A DNA stretch of 64,000 bases from contig JAKAGT010000010.1 in assembly GCA_021825585.1 (NCBI GenBank), positions 62,001 to 126,000 of the forward strand, written 5' to 3'. Positions 47,431 through 57,092 of this stretch are shown in pieces (position 1 is the stretch's first letter; each line of letters begins with the position of its first letter). A program made the translations under genes and the position numbers. This DNA is from Bacteroidota bacterium (GTDB taxonomy: Bacteria > Bacteroidota > Ignavibacteria > Kryptoniales > JAKASW01). The notes beneath the pieces were generated by a model, which saw nothing but the letters and a program-made list of their open reading frames with translations, was not told where the DNA came from and searched no databases.

Positions 47431-48510
47431 TTAGACTGACGAAGCTGTTGGCTGATAGCTGATAGCTGTCGTCGGGTTAAACGGGTTCGGATAGTTCTGG
47501 TCAAGACTGAAATGCGTCGGCGAGTTGGTTGAGAACCTTTCCACTGAGGTAATCATCTGCGACAACGGTCGTCTCCAGGCGCCGCTGCCGTTGGTCCCGG
47601 CAAAGAGATTCGCGTGGAAGACGGCAAGGGCGTTGACATAAGTATTCGTCAAGCCGGTATTGATCGCCGTCCAGCTTGTGCCGCTATTGGTGGAAAGAAA
47701 AACGCCGCCGCTATTAGTCCCGGCAAAGAGATTCGTGCCGGAGACAACAATGGCATTGACATAAGTGTCCGTCAAGCCGCTATCGATTTGAGTCCAGGTT
47801 GTGCCGTTGTTGGTCGATAGATAGATACCGGCGCCATCAGTCCCGGCAAAGATGTTCGTACCGGAGACCGTAAGGACATTGACAACGGTGGTCCGCAAGA
47901 CCCAATTCCAAGTTGTGTCGCTGCCGGCCAGCAGAAAGATGCCGTTATCAGTCCCGGCAAAGATGTTCGTGCCGAGGGCGGCGAGAGCAGAAACACCAGT
48001 ATAAATCAAGCCGTTATTGACGGCGGTCCAGCTTCTGCCGCTATTGGTGGAACGACAGACACCGCCGCCATTCGTCCCTGCATAGAGATCCGTGCCGCTT
48101 GCACCGTTGGGGGAGACGGCAAAAGACCAGACATCAGTGTTCGTTAAACCGATACTCGCCGCAGTCCAGCTTAGCCCCCTATTGGTGGAAAGAAAGACGC
48201 CGCTGCTATTAGTCCCGGCAAAAAGATTCGTGCCGCCTGCACCGTTGGGGGAGACGGCAAGAGCATGGACATAGATGTCCGTCAAGCCGGAATCCACTGG
48301 TGTCCAGCTTGAGTCGATATGTCTCAAAATAAAGACGCCTCCGCCATAACTCCCGGCAAAGAGATCCGTGTCGCCTACTCCGTTGGGGGAAACGGCAAAA
48401 CAGGTAACATTGAGGTAGGGTCCATTGGTTTGGACCCATTGGGCATGCAATGGATTCGTAGTGGTGAATAGGCAAAACACCACAAACAGGAATCGGAAAA
48501 TATTTTTCAT
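47431..48510 (-). CDS. Secreted BNR/YCF48-like beta-propeller protein with truncated T9SS signal
   Basis: 359 residues as currently framed. A signal peptide (IFRFLFVVFCLFTTTNPLHA) precedes about seven propeller-type repeats with the pattern 'LFAGT..GGVFLSTN.G.SWT', each about 45 residues. The conserved sorting-signal opening QNYPNPFNPTTAISYQ is present at the C terminus, but the frame then reads PTASSV and stops. The remaining sorting domain lies out of frame downstream (47261-47430). The start at 48508-48510 follows AGGAG. In this form it would be exported to the periplasm but should not be recognised by T9SS. Confidence 0.85.
   Translation of the reverse strand: MKNIFRFLFVVFCLFTTTNPLHAQWVQTNGPYLNVTCFAVSPNGVGDTDLFAGSYGGGVFILRHIDSSWTPVDSGLTDIYVHALAVSPNGAGGTNLFAGTNSSGVFLSTNRGLSWTAASIGLTNTDVWSFAVSPNGASGTDLYAGTNGGGVCRSTNSGRSWTAVNNGLIYTGVSALAALGTNIFAGTDNGIFLLAGSDTTWNWVLRTTVVNVLTVSGTNIFAGTDGAGIYLSTNNGTTWTQIDSGLTDTYVNAIVVSGTNLFAGTNSGGVFLSTNSGTSWTAINTGLTNTYVNALAVFHANLFAGTNGSGAWRRPLSQMITSVERFSTNSPTHFSLDQNYPNPFNPTTAISYQPTASSV
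47451..47468. repeat. Heptanucleotide repeat at the sorting-signal junction
   Basis: Two perfect units of GCTGATA plus a partial third on the plus strand (read as AGCTATC in the gene). The intact paralogous order requires one more unit, so a change of one unit shifts the frame. Slippage between units is the likely cause. Confidence 0.75.
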
Positions 48511-48745
48511 CCGTTTCTCCTTTTTTGAATTAGTGAAGGGCAATAGGCTTGCGGCGAGTTTCATGGGCCAGGACAGGCACGATTGTTTCCCAGTGCGCAA
48601 GCCGTGGGTATTTTCCCCGAGAGTTCGCCCAAGCCAAAATGGATACTTGCTGATAGAGCAAGTCGAATCCATCATTTCATTTTTCATCGAAAATCTCCTT
48701 TAACTTTATCTTTCATTGCCGGATGATTCTGTTCCATATTAGAAT
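48511..48745. other. Intergenic region between two T9SS cargo genes
   Basis: About 235 bases containing the promoter/leader of the 48510 gene. I see no gene and no clear terminator. Confidence 0.4.
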
Positions 48746-48925
48746 TCACTTTAACACCACGAGCTTCTTGACGCTCACGTAGCTTCCTGCTGTGAGCCTG
48801 TAGAAATACACTCCGCTCGCCAGCCTGCTGGCATTGAAATTCACCGAATAGCTCCCGGCGTTTTCCTTTTCATTCACGAGCGTCGCCACTTCTCTGCCAA
48901 GTATATCATAAACTTTCAAGCTCAC
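48746..48925 (-). pseudogene. T9SS sorting domain cut off by an in-frame TAG
   Basis: Directly after the TAG at 48926-48928 the same frame continues with VSLKVYDILGREVATLVNEK, then LASGVYFYRLTAGSYVSVKK and LVVLK, ending at TGA 48746-48748. In the neighbouring intact paralogue the stop position is occupied by Asn; Tyr (TAC) is a likely ancestor. Confidence 0.85.
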
Positions 48926-50425
48926 CTAGCTGACCGCTGAAAGCTGATAGCTGATTACAGTCGTTGGGTTGAACGGGTTCGGGTAGTTCTGGAATAGGGC
49001 AAAACTCTTCGGCATAGAATTGATCTGTTGTATTCCGGTTACCGCGGAAGGCATGAAACGCGCGACAGCAAAAGCCCAGCCCAGGGAGCCGAGGTAAGGC
49101 GGAGTGCCCTCCGAGTAACCCGCAGCGACTATCTTCCCGTTCGACTGAATCGCAACTGCATTTGCTTCATCATCGCTCGAGTCTCCGCCCCAGATATTTG
49201 CAACGGTGGAACCATTCGTGCCGAAAGATTTGTCCAGATACCCGTTGCTGTCGAAGCGGGCTACCGCAAACGCGTCCCTCGTGTTAGGGCCAGGGAGCGA
49301 AGAATGTCCGGCAAGGACTATGTTGCCGCCCGATCCAATTGCCATGGCAAACGCCTCGTCGCTGGTGCCATCACTACCCGATATGTGTGTGGTGGCACCG
49401 CCCATTGCGCCGAATGTGCCGTCGATTGTTCCGTCACTATTAAACCTGATTACAGCAAAACCTGAGTCAATTGAGTATCCCCCCACAAGTATTTTACCAT
49501 CGGCCAGGATCGCCAATGAATAGGCAAGCCCCGATTCATCGGGGATTCCGGGGACCGGGACGGCAACTCTGACCGTTCCGTTGGATCCGAAAGTCTTATC
49601 CAGTGTGCCATCGCTGTTGTACCTTGCCAGGGCAATAGCTTGCACAGTAGCCGAATAAGGATCGAGCGACCACCCCGCTGCGACTATTTTCCCGTCCGGT
49701 TGTATTGCGACGGAATGAGCTTCGTCATCGAAAGAATCCGACCCGGCAATGTAATCCCTCACGGTCCCGTTTGCGCCGAATGTCCCATCGAGGGTTCCGT
49801 TGCTGTCAAAGCGCGCAAGAGCAAACGCAACCTTCTGAGAATCAGTCGAGCTTCCCGCAACTACTATCTTGCCGTCTGATTGTATCGCCACCGCGTACCC
49901 TTTATCGGTTGTTGAATCACCCCCAAGAATCGCGGCGCTAACCTCACCCTGTTGACCGAACGTGTTGTCGAGTAAACCGTCGCTGTTGAACCGGTACAAT
50001 CCAAATCGGTATATATTATTCGAAGCATAACCGCTTGGTGCCACATCGGTATTGCCGCCGAGGATAATCTTTCCATCCGATTGGATTGCAACTGCTTGTG
50101 CCATCCACTGCGAGCCGCTGCCCATGACCATTCCGCCTGTGCCAAACGACTTATCAAGCGTTCCATCCGTATCGTATCGCACAAGGGCATAATTGTAATA
50201 CAAGTCCGACTGCGCAGCTGAAAGACCTGCGACAACTATTTTTCCATCGGGTTGTATTGCGACGGAAGTTGCCTGGTCGCCGCTTGAATCACCGCCCAGG
50301 ACATAATTTCTCACTGTCCCGTTCATGCCGAAAGTGTTGTCCAGCATTGACGTTTGGGCGAATGCGGTTGACGATAACACGAACAGTATAGTCGCCGTAA
50401 ACGCAATGAGTGTCATTCTGTTCAT
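48926..50425 (-). CDS. Secreted delta-60 repeat protein with sorting domain interrupted by TAG
   Basis: 499 residues. A signal peptide (LIAFTATILFVLSSTAFAQ) precedes about seven repeats of the delta-60 type (VAIQPDGKIVVAG ... ALVRYDTDGTLDKSFGTGG). The sorting-signal opening LFQNYPNPFNPTTVISYQLS is present, but TAG follows at SAVS. The rest of the sorting domain lies in the same frame up to 48746. Unless the TAG is read through, secretion by T9SS should fail. It is one of three consecutive T9SS cargo genes. Confidence 0.88.
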   Translation of the reverse strand: MNRMTLIAFTATILFVLSSTAFAQTSMLDNTFGMNGTVRNYVLGGDSSGDQATSVAIQPDGKIVVAGLSAAQSDLYYNYALVRYDTDGTLDKSFGTGGMVMGSGSQWMAQAVAIQSDGKIILGGNTDVAPSGYASNNIYRFGLYRFNSDGLLDNTFGQQGEVSAAILGGDSTTDKGYAVAIQSDGKIVVAGSSTDSQKVAFALARFDSNGTLDGTFGANGTVRDYIAGSDSFDDEAHSVAIQPDGKIVAAGWSLDPYSATVQAIALARYNSDGTLDKTFGSNGTVRVAVPVPGIPDESGLAYSLAILADGKILVGGYSIDSGFAVIRFNSDGTIDGTFGAMGGATTHISGSDGTSDEAFAMAIGSGGNIVLAGHSSLPGPNTRDAFAVARFDSNGYLDKSFGTNGSTVANIWGGDSSDDEANAVAIQSNGKIVAAGYSEGTPPYLGSLGWAFAVARFMPSAVTGIQQINSMPKSFALFQNYPNPFNPTTVISYQLSAVS

Positions 50426-50455
50426 AAATACGCTCCATATCCTTTTCTTGAAAAT

Positions 50456-52384
50456 TCATTTCAGCAAGGCAAGCTTCTTTACACTGACAAAGCCCCCTGC
50501 TTTGAGTCTGTAGAAATACACTCCGCTGGCGAGACGGCTTCCGTCGAACTTCACCGAGTAACTCCCGGCATTCTCTCTTCCATTTGCAAGTGTCGCTACT
50601 TCCCTGCCGAGAATGTCATAAACCCTCAAGGTCACGTTGCTGACTGCTGAAAGCTGATAGCTTATAACTGTCGTCGGGTTGAACGGGTTAGGATAGTTCT
50701 GGTCGAGGTCGAATTTTGCCGGTACGCCTTTTCCTCGGCTGTCAATGGCGGTAGTAACGATTGAAACTTCGCCGCTCGGGGAGCTTAAATTGTCGTGAAT
50801 ATCTTCAGCCGAGACCACATAATATGCCGTCCCGCTCGTGAGAGGTCTGGTATCTGTGAATACTGTATCGGTTGTCGATGCGTATGGGGTCAAAGAATCA
50901 ATGCCGGTAATCGACGAATTGCTCCGGTACACTTCATAGCCCTTCAGGTCTTTCTCAACATCAGGCTTCCATTGGAGCATCACACTGCCGGAGACCAACG
51001 CACCTGTGAGGCGAGACGGCGCAGCCGGCGGAATGTTGTCTACGGAGTATCCGCTGTCGATATTCGAGTCGTAAAACATGTTCGCATTATTTGTCGTCGC
51101 CGACACCATGAAGTACTCCGTACCGCTTGTGCTCGTCATCGAGTCAGTAAGAGTAGGCGCCGCATAAGAATAAAGGCTGAGCCTGTGTGCCAGTTCCTCC
51201 CCAACCCACTGAAAGGCGAATGTTCCCGCTGCTGTCGTTACGACACGAATTCTATTCGGACCCGATGAAGCGCTGACAATCTTGACGGGAGCCTTGCCCG
51301 CAGCACCCTGTGCGTTCTGCGGAATAGCACGCCAGATGCTGTAGTACGGAAGATCATACACGTTTGTGTCGAGGCTTGAGGCCGTCCAAGTGAGATCCAC
51401 ATGTCCGCCTTGATCGAAGGGCACATCCTTTACGGAAAGCAATTGTGGATAAACGGACAACTGGTAAATCCAAACCCCGTTGTAGGTGCCAGCGAGAAGG
51501 ACGCCCCCGCTCGCAAAGAGGCCCAAAATATTTGTGTTGCCGAGTCCTGAATTCAACGATTCCCACCCGTTCGCCTCTGCATTATTCATCAGGGCGAATA
51601 CGCCCGCTGAAGTACCCGCAAAGAGGTTTCCTCCGTTCACTGATAAGCATTGTACGCTTGAATTTGCAGGCAAGCCTGCATTCATCGTTGTCCACGTAGC
51701 CCCGTTGTCCGTCGATTGATACACGCCTGCAAATATCGTCCCACCGAATAAATTCTGTCCAATGTTGGTGAATGCATTCATGTCTACCATGATCGGTCTT
51801 ACTTCCGTCCAACTGCCGCCCACGATATTGGTACTGTAAAGGCCGTCATAAGTAGCGGCGTAGATTTCGATGCCGCTGTAATTGAGAGAATTACTGATGA
51901 CATTGAGCGACATCACATATAAATAACCCAAGCCTGTATTCACCGGACTCCAGCTCGCGCCGTAATCGGTAGAGAGAAAAACTCCGCCGCCGTTCGTTCC
52001 TGCAAGAAGGTCGGTCCCCACCGTAAGAAGAGTGTTCACCGTGGTATTAGTCAGTCCCGAATTTACCGCGGTCCAACTTATCCCGGAGTTCGTCGATTTG
52101 AATATCCCGCCTGAAGTTCCAGCAAACAGCGCTCCGCCGGCTATCGCGAGCGCGTGAACAGTTTTGTTTGCCGGTTGTGCCCCAACCGGGTTCCAGGTGA
52201 AACCATTGTCGTAGGATACAAATATGCCTCCACCGAGGCTCCCTGCATATATTGCCCCGTATTGGGAGATAAAGCATGAGATGTATTGTCCGGAAACTCC
52301 GCTTGATTGTGTCCATTGAGACCTTGCTTCACCGACCGACATCAAACAAATCAGAACGACCCAAAGCCAATACATTATCCTCAT
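50456..52384 (-). CDS. Secreted BNR-propeller/FN3 protein with intact T9SS sorting domain
   Basis: 642 residues. A signal peptide (MYWLWVVLICLMSVGEARS) is followed by BNR/YCF48-type repeats in residues 25-310 (LFAGTSGGIFKSTNSGISWT). FN3-like regions follow (GHVDLTWTASSLDTNVYDL and GSVMLQWKPDVEKDLKGYEV). The sorting domain of about 85 residues is complete (DQNYPNPFNPTTVISYQLSA, then NVTLRVYDILGREVATLANG, ending VSVKKLALLK). The start at 52382-52384 has GAGGAG upstream. Its propeller repeats closely resemble those at 47431, so the two are paralogues. Confidence 0.9.
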   Translation of the reverse strand: MRIMYWLWVVLICLMSVGEARSQWTQSSGVSGQYISCFISQYGAIYAGSLGGGIFVSYDNGFTWNPVGAQPANKTVHALAIAGGALFAGTSGGIFKSTNSGISWTAVNSGLTNTTVNTLLTVGTDLLAGTNGGGVFLSTDYGASWSPVNTGLGYLYVMSLNVISNSLNYSGIEIYAATYDGLYSTNIVGGSWTEVRPIMVDMNAFTNIGQNLFGGTIFAGVYQSTDNGATWTTMNAGLPANSSVQCLSVNGGNLFAGTSAGVFALMNNAEANGWESLNSGLGNTNILGLFASGGVLLAGTYNGVWIYQLSVYPQLLSVKDVPFDQGGHVDLTWTASSLDTNVYDLPYYSIWRAIPQNAQGAAGKAPVKIVSASSGPNRIRVVTTAAGTFAFQWVGEELAHRLSLYSYAAPTLTDSMTSTSGTEYFMVSATTNNANMFYDSNIDSGYSVDNIPPAAPSRLTGALVSGSVMLQWKPDVEKDLKGYEVYRSNSSITGIDSLTPYASTTDTVFTDTRPLTSGTAYYVVSAEDIHDNLSSPSGEVSIVTTAIDSRGKGVPAKFDLDQNYPNPFNPTTVISYQLSAVSNVTLRVYDILGREVATLANGRENAGSYSVKFDGSRLASGVYFYRLKAGGFVSVKKLALLK

Positions 52385-52570
52385 GACCAACGGCTCCTCA
52401 ATTGTATGTATTTTTAAACCAGCAAGGAGGGGATGCTTCCTGACAACACAGCGTACCGTGGTTCCTCCAGCTCTCCTCCTCAATACGAGTGAAGTTGGAT
52501 TGAGAAAGATGCGTCCGCAACTGAACGAATGTACAGTTGTGAAACAAAATGCCCTTTTTATGAAGTGGGA

Positions 52571-53215
52571 TTACTTGAGCTTGTTCTTGACGGCTCTCGC
52601 CACAAGCTCGGCGCGGGTCCTGACGTGAAGCTTTTCGTAGATATTGTGGATATGGAATCTGACTGTGTGGGCGCTGATGAAAAGCCTCTCGGCGATCGAC
52701 TTATAAGAAAACCCGTCCACCAGACCCTGAAGGACTTCGAGCTCTCGCTGGGAGAGTGATGCCGTCCAACTGCCGTCGTCTCCGCCCTGGAAGTACCCGA
52801 TCACCTTTCTGGCTACTTCAGGTGACATTGGCGCACCGCCCCTGTATGCTTCCTTTATTGCCTCCAGAAGTTTCTCGGGGGATATATTTTTCAGGATGTA
52901 CCCCACCGCACCGTTCCGAATCGACTGAAATACCTTATCATCTTCGGTATACACGGTGACCATAAGTACTTCCACACGTGGAAAGTATTCTTTGATTTTC
53001 AGAACACATTCTATCCCGGACTTTCCGGGCAACCCGATGTCCATCAGTATAACATCGGGGGTGTTTTCATCCACGCCCCTCAGGAGTTCGGCGCAGTTCC
53101 GGTAATTCGACTCGCAGGCGAATCCGTCAGAATGGTTCAACAGCCAACAGAGGCCGTTTCTTATCTCATCGTCGTCATCGACGATTGCTACATGTATGAT
53201 ATTCTCGCCAGGCAT
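52571..53215 (-). CDS. NarL/FixJ-family response regulator
   Basis: A 214-residue two-domain regulator. The receiver (residues 8-125) has an acidic pocket DDDDE, the phospho-acceptor aspartate in VILMDIGLPGKSG and lysine in YILKNIS. The LuxR-type helix-turn-helix is at the C terminus (LSQRELEVLQGLVDGFSYKS, then HTVRFHIHNIYEKLHV). It follows the histidine kinase gene at 53314 by 98 bases in the same direction and is its likely partner. Target genes are unknown; the neighbouring T9SS cargo genes are candidates only by position. Confidence 0.94.
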   Translation of the reverse strand: MPGENIIHVAIVDDDDEIRNGLCWLLNHSDGFACESNYRNCAELLRGVDENTPDVILMDIGLPGKSGIECVLKIKEYFPRVEVLMVTVYTEDDKVFQSIRNGAVGYILKNISPEKLLEAIKEAYRGGAPMSPEVARKVIGYFQGGDDGSWTASLSQRELEVLQGLVDGFSYKSIAERLFISAHTVRFHIHNIYEKLHVRTRAELVARAVKNKLK

Positions 53216-53313
53216 TTGTATACTTCTTAGTCCTTCATTCCACCCAGATTTTCTGCAAGCGCGTCAAAATCCTAACCGTCGGACATCTGAAGTGCAACAG
53301 AACAAATGTACAG

Positions 53314-56300
53314 TTAGGTGCGCAAGGGAATTACGACCTCTATTACCGTTCCTTCTGAAGGATAAGACTTGATGCTGAAGCTTCCGCCGATCTTCTCGGT
53401 GCGATTACGCATGTTTTCCAGTCCATGACCTGTTCGATGGTACTTCATATCGAAACCGCATCCGTTGTCTGAGAGCTTCAATTCGATTGATTTGTCAATC
53501 GACTTTATCCCAATACAAATCGTCCTGCACTTCGAATATTTCACGGAATTATTCAACGCCTCCTTGGCCACCAGCAACATGGCCCTCAAAATCTCCGGGG
53601 CAACTCGCATGACTTTGATCTTTTCGTCCACGACAAAATCTACCGAGATGGTTCTGGCTTCCGAAATTTCGTATGCGAATGTCTGAAGTCTCTTCAAGAG
53701 ATCACCTACCGTCATGTTCTTCGGATCTACCGACCAGACCACGTCGCTCATCGAATCAACAAGGTCTCTGGCATTTAACCCTATGCGTTCTACGATATTA
53801 TGGGCAGAATACCCGTTGTCCGGGCTGTTCGCTGAGTTCACTTTGGCCTGTTCGCCGGTTTTCGAGCCGGTTTGCCGGGCAGCGACTTCGGCCAACACGG
53901 CGATGCGGGTCAGCCCGGAGCCTATGTCATCATGCAGATCTGTCGCAATCCTGGAACGCATTCGTTCGATCTCGAGGAGCCTTGAGACTTTCAGCTTAAT
54001 GGAAAAGTAAATAAGCGACATCCCGGCGATAGACACCGCTAAGATGAACCACCATCGCTGCCAGTAAGGCGGAATTATGACGAAAGAGACTGCAGCTGGA
54101 TTTGCACTCTGGAGACCGGACGGCTCTACAGCCTTCACTCTGAATGTGTAATCACCCGGTTTCAGGGACACGTATGTCACCGCGTGGGCGGCAGGGGCAT
54201 ACCTCCACCTGTTGTCGACGCCCAGAAGCATGAACCTGTAAGACAGATCCTCTCCCTCCCTGAGGCTTATTCCACCAAAAACGAATGTAATAGTGTTTCT
54301 ATCGTGGGACAGTCTGAGATTCTTTTCGACCTGCAACGGTTGGCCGTTCACAAGAAATCTCGTTATCCGCACGAAGGGAGGCGGCTCGGGATTAGGACCA
54401 ACGGATAGATCAGTTATTGTCGTGATCACTCGACTACTAATCCACCGCAGGTCTGACAAGCTGGTTCCGACCGAATATACGGGCACTCTCCCGCTTAGTG
54501 TATGGAACATCATGTCCAGCCTGTTGCTGCCCGCAAGCCTCTGGAGACCGAGTTGGGTGCCTACGAGCATGCCCTTATTCCCGTCGCGGGCAATTGCCCA
54601 CACACCATTGCTTACCAACCCGTCTTCCACCGAAACATCTTCAAATTTGCCGCCATGCATTATTGCCAGCCCTCCGAACCTCGTGCCGATCCACAGGTTG
54701 CCGCGGCTATCCTGGGTGATCGCACGAATCGCATCGTCAGGCAGGCCGTTTGCTTTCGTGTACAGGTGAACCCAAGAGTCCTTCCTGAACGGATGGCGGA
54801 ACTCGGCAATGCCGCCGATATATCCACCGAACCAAAAGTTACCATACGAGTCTTCACAAATTGCACGAATGGAATTGTCCGGGAGGCCCGCGGAAATTAT
54901 GCGAACCCGATCCTCCAGGTCTTGATCCCTCGTGTCCAGGACGAGAAGCCCTAGTTTGTTTTGACTATACCAAATTCGACCTCTACTGTCGACATAAAAG
55001 CACAGGAATTGATCTGACCGGAACAGCTTTCCGATCCTGTACTCGCCTTCCCGCCTGAGCTGCGACGCTTTGTCAGGACGCGTCCTAATCTCGAAGCGAT
55101 GGAAGTTTCCACGATCCGAGCACAGCCATAACTGTGAGCCGTTTGTAATCCGAAGCGAATATTCCGGATGAGGCATCTCCAGTTCCTTGAACGTGTGAAG
55201 ATGGCTTTCAACTACACCGAGATGTCCCCGCCAAATTTCCAACAACCCATTGACGCCTATCGCCCAAAGATGTCCGTTACCATCCCCCGCCGCCTGTGAA
55301 TTATCGATAGAGACGTTAGGCGTTTTGGTGTCGAACGCGCATATATTTTCATCGGCAAGTTTACACAAACCGCCTGCACCGACAGCGAGCCATATATCCC
55401 CTTCCGAATCGCACAAGCCCGCCGTTACCTCGTTGTCGGGAAGACCGTTTGACTGGGTAAGATGCACCGGAGACAGTAACCGGCTGCGACTCTCCTTTCT
55501 GAATTCGTATACTCCGTCCATTCTCCCTTCCCATAAATTCCCATGATTATCGTCGAACAGAACGTTTACGGGAGACTTGGCAAACTGACGCATGGCTGTG
55601 CCATCGCTGTAATCAACGAGAGTTCCATTCGTTAATGCGACCCATAATTTCTTGTCACGTCCGATCGTAAAGGTACTTACGTCTGCACCTTTGACCCACT
55701 TGTCTCTCAATTTGTGAATTGCCCCGCTTGAGAGGTTGTAACTAAACAAATTGCCGTTGCTGTCTAACAGTACGAGGCTGTCCGATACACATACAACCTG
55801 CGCAAAGGAATCCCCCGAAAGCTTTGCAGCAATGAGAGATGACACCCCTTTCTTTAGGGAATATATACCCTCATCTGTTGCGCAGAATAACGTCCCGTCG
55901 CGGCTCTGGGAAATCGAATTGACCCTGTTAGTCCAGCCATCATTTCCGACTCTATAACTTGTGAAAACCCCGTTGGCAAACCTACTGATACCTCCACCGA
56001 GAGTCCCTATCCAAATTGTTCCGACCCTTCCGCGGTCCTCGAGAATGCAATTCACCCAACTCGAAGCAAGGCCATTGACGGTGGTATAGTTTCTGAAGGA
56101 ACGTCCGTCGTAAACACTTAGCCCGTCTGTCGTGCCAATCCACAAGTAGCCATATGAATCCTGGTAGAGCGTGGTAACACCGTTTGAAAGGAGCCCCTGC
56201 CTGACGGTGTAAGACTCAAAATCGTAGATTTGGCTGTAGCAACTGCGAGGACAAATTACCCCGGCAAAGGCGAATAATAGCACGAAGAGAATACCGCTGT

Positions 56301-56346
56301 TCGACCTCATCCTTTTCTTCAAGATGAAGCGCATAGGCCGTCCCAT
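53314..56346 (-). CDS. Sensor histidine kinase with two-component propeller (Reg_prop/Y_Y_Y) sensor
   Basis: About 1,010 residues. A signal/anchor (SGILFVLLFAFAGVICPRSC) precedes a long periplasmic double beta-propeller made of Reg_prop repeats (YLWIGTTDGLSVYDG, NLWIGTRFGGLAIMHG). A Y_Y_Y domain follows (YVSLKPGDYTFRVKAVEPSG), then one membrane span (WWFILAVSIAGMSLIYFSIK). HisKA_3 comes next with the histidine in ATDLHDDIGSGLTRIAVLAE, and HATPase_c ends the protein (LSDNGCGFDMKYHRTGHGLE). This is the NarX/DesK-like kinase type that pairs with LuxR-type regulators such as the one at 52571. The start could be 56346 or 56334. Confidence 0.92.
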   Translation of the reverse strand: MGRPMRFILKKRMRSNSGILFVLLFAFAGVICPRSCYSQIYDFESYTVRQGLLSNGVTTLYQDSYGYLWIGTTDGLSVYDGRSFRNYTTVNGLASSWVNCILEDRGRVGTIWIGTLGGGISRFANGVFTSYRVGNDGWTNRVNSISQSRDGTLFCATDEGIYSLKKGVSSLIAAKLSGDSFAQVVCVSDSLVLLDSNGNLFSYNLSSGAIHKLRDKWVKGADVSTFTIGRDKKLWVALTNGTLVDYSDGTAMRQFAKSPVNVLFDDNHGNLWEGRMDGVYEFRKESRSRLLSPVHLTQSNGLPDNEVTAGLCDSEGDIWLAVGAGGLCKLADENICAFDTKTPNVSIDNSQAAGDGNGHLWAIGVNGLLEIWRGHLGVVESHLHTFKELEMPHPEYSLRITNGSQLWLCSDRGNFHRFEIRTRPDKASQLRREGEYRIGKLFRSDQFLCFYVDSRGRIWYSQNKLGLLVLDTRDQDLEDRVRIISAGLPDNSIRAICEDSYGNFWFGGYIGGIAEFRHPFRKDSWVHLYTKANGLPDDAIRAITQDSRGNLWIGTRFGGLAIMHGGKFEDVSVEDGLVSNGVWAIARDGNKGMLVGTQLGLQRLAGSNRLDMMFHTLSGRVPVYSVGTSLSDLRWISSRVITTITDLSVGPNPEPPPFVRITRFLVNGQPLQVEKNLRLSHDRNTITFVFGGISLREGEDLSYRFMLLGVDNRWRYAPAAHAVTYVSLKPGDYTFRVKAVEPSGLQSANPAAVSFVIIPPYWQRWWFILAVSIAGMSLIYFSIKLKVSRLLEIERMRSRIATDLHDDIGSGLTRIAVLAEVAARQTGSKTGEQAKVNSANSPDNGYSAHNIVERIGLNARDLVDSMSDVVWSVDPKNMTVGDLLKRLQTFAYEISEARTISVDFVVDEKIKVMRVAPEILRAMLLVAKEALNNSVKYSKCRTICIGIKSIDKSIELKLSDNGCGFDMKYHRTGHGLENMRNRTEKIGGSFSIKSYPSEGTVIEVVIPLRT

Positions 56347-56573
56347 GGTTCGTTGCCTTCTCTCCTCTCCCTGTCTGTGAATGCAAAATAGCAATCAATC
56401 CCGAAAACACCAAAACAGAAACGGCGAAATCAGTTGAAGGGCTTATTTTTGACGGCATGAGGGAGCAAAGGTGAAGGGACATTTGCCTGAGACAGCGTGC
56501 TTCGACGCCGGACTAAATTCAAACTTCCCCTGAGTGTGATCGATTATACTTCGTTGTCCTGTTTGCCGGGAGG

Positions 56574-56987
56574 TCAGTTTACTCCAAGCTCAACGGAGCT
56601 GTACGGCCGCGTCGTGAATCCCTCTGCCTTCGTCTCGCTACTCTTCGCAAGCACAAGCCGGAGCGTGCCGTCCGCTTCGCATTTCCTTAAAGTCACCGAC
56701 ACCGAACTTCCCATGATGCCGAAAGTCTCAGGTACTACGCCGTCGACATCATGTTCCATCACCTTGCCATTGGCTGCTGTGATAGAAATTGTGCCGCAGA
56801 ATTTCATGCCATTCTCCCCGGTGACCCGCAGCGTGTAGGTCTTGTCCCCAACGAGCCCGACTGAGGGAAAGAATTTCCGTCCGCCTGTCGCGATCATTTC
56901 GAAAGTGAAATACAGTCCGACCACGAGCGCCCCGACAACGCTCAGCTTAAGCCAACGTTTTGCCGGCTTCCCTTCCTGCTTTTCCAT
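56574..56987 (-). CDS. Hypothetical membrane-anchored protein
   Basis: 137 residues. One N-terminal membrane span (KLSVVGALVVGLYFTFEMIA) is followed by a beta-rich extracytoplasmic domain (TYTLRVTGENGMKFCGTISI, then VMEHDVDGVVPETFGIMGSS). The start at 56985-56987 is supported by AGGAG nine bases upstream. It lies 105 bases downstream of the Argonaute gene in the same direction but shows no defence-related motif. Family not recognised. Confidence 0.6.
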   Translation of the reverse strand: MEKQEGKPAKRWLKLSVVGALVVGLYFTFEMIATGGRKFFPSVGLVGDKTYTLRVTGENGMKFCGTISITAANGKVMEHDVDGVVPETFGIMGSSVSVTLRKCEADGTLRLVLAKSSETKAEGFTTRPYSSVELGVN

Positions 56988-57092
56988 GATTCGTTCTCCT
57001 GAATTGAAGTTTTCATCGTCCAATCAGCCGAACCAATTAATCTGAACTCGTGCGCCTTAACGCCGAAGGCGCAGATCCCCACGACCCGTGAA

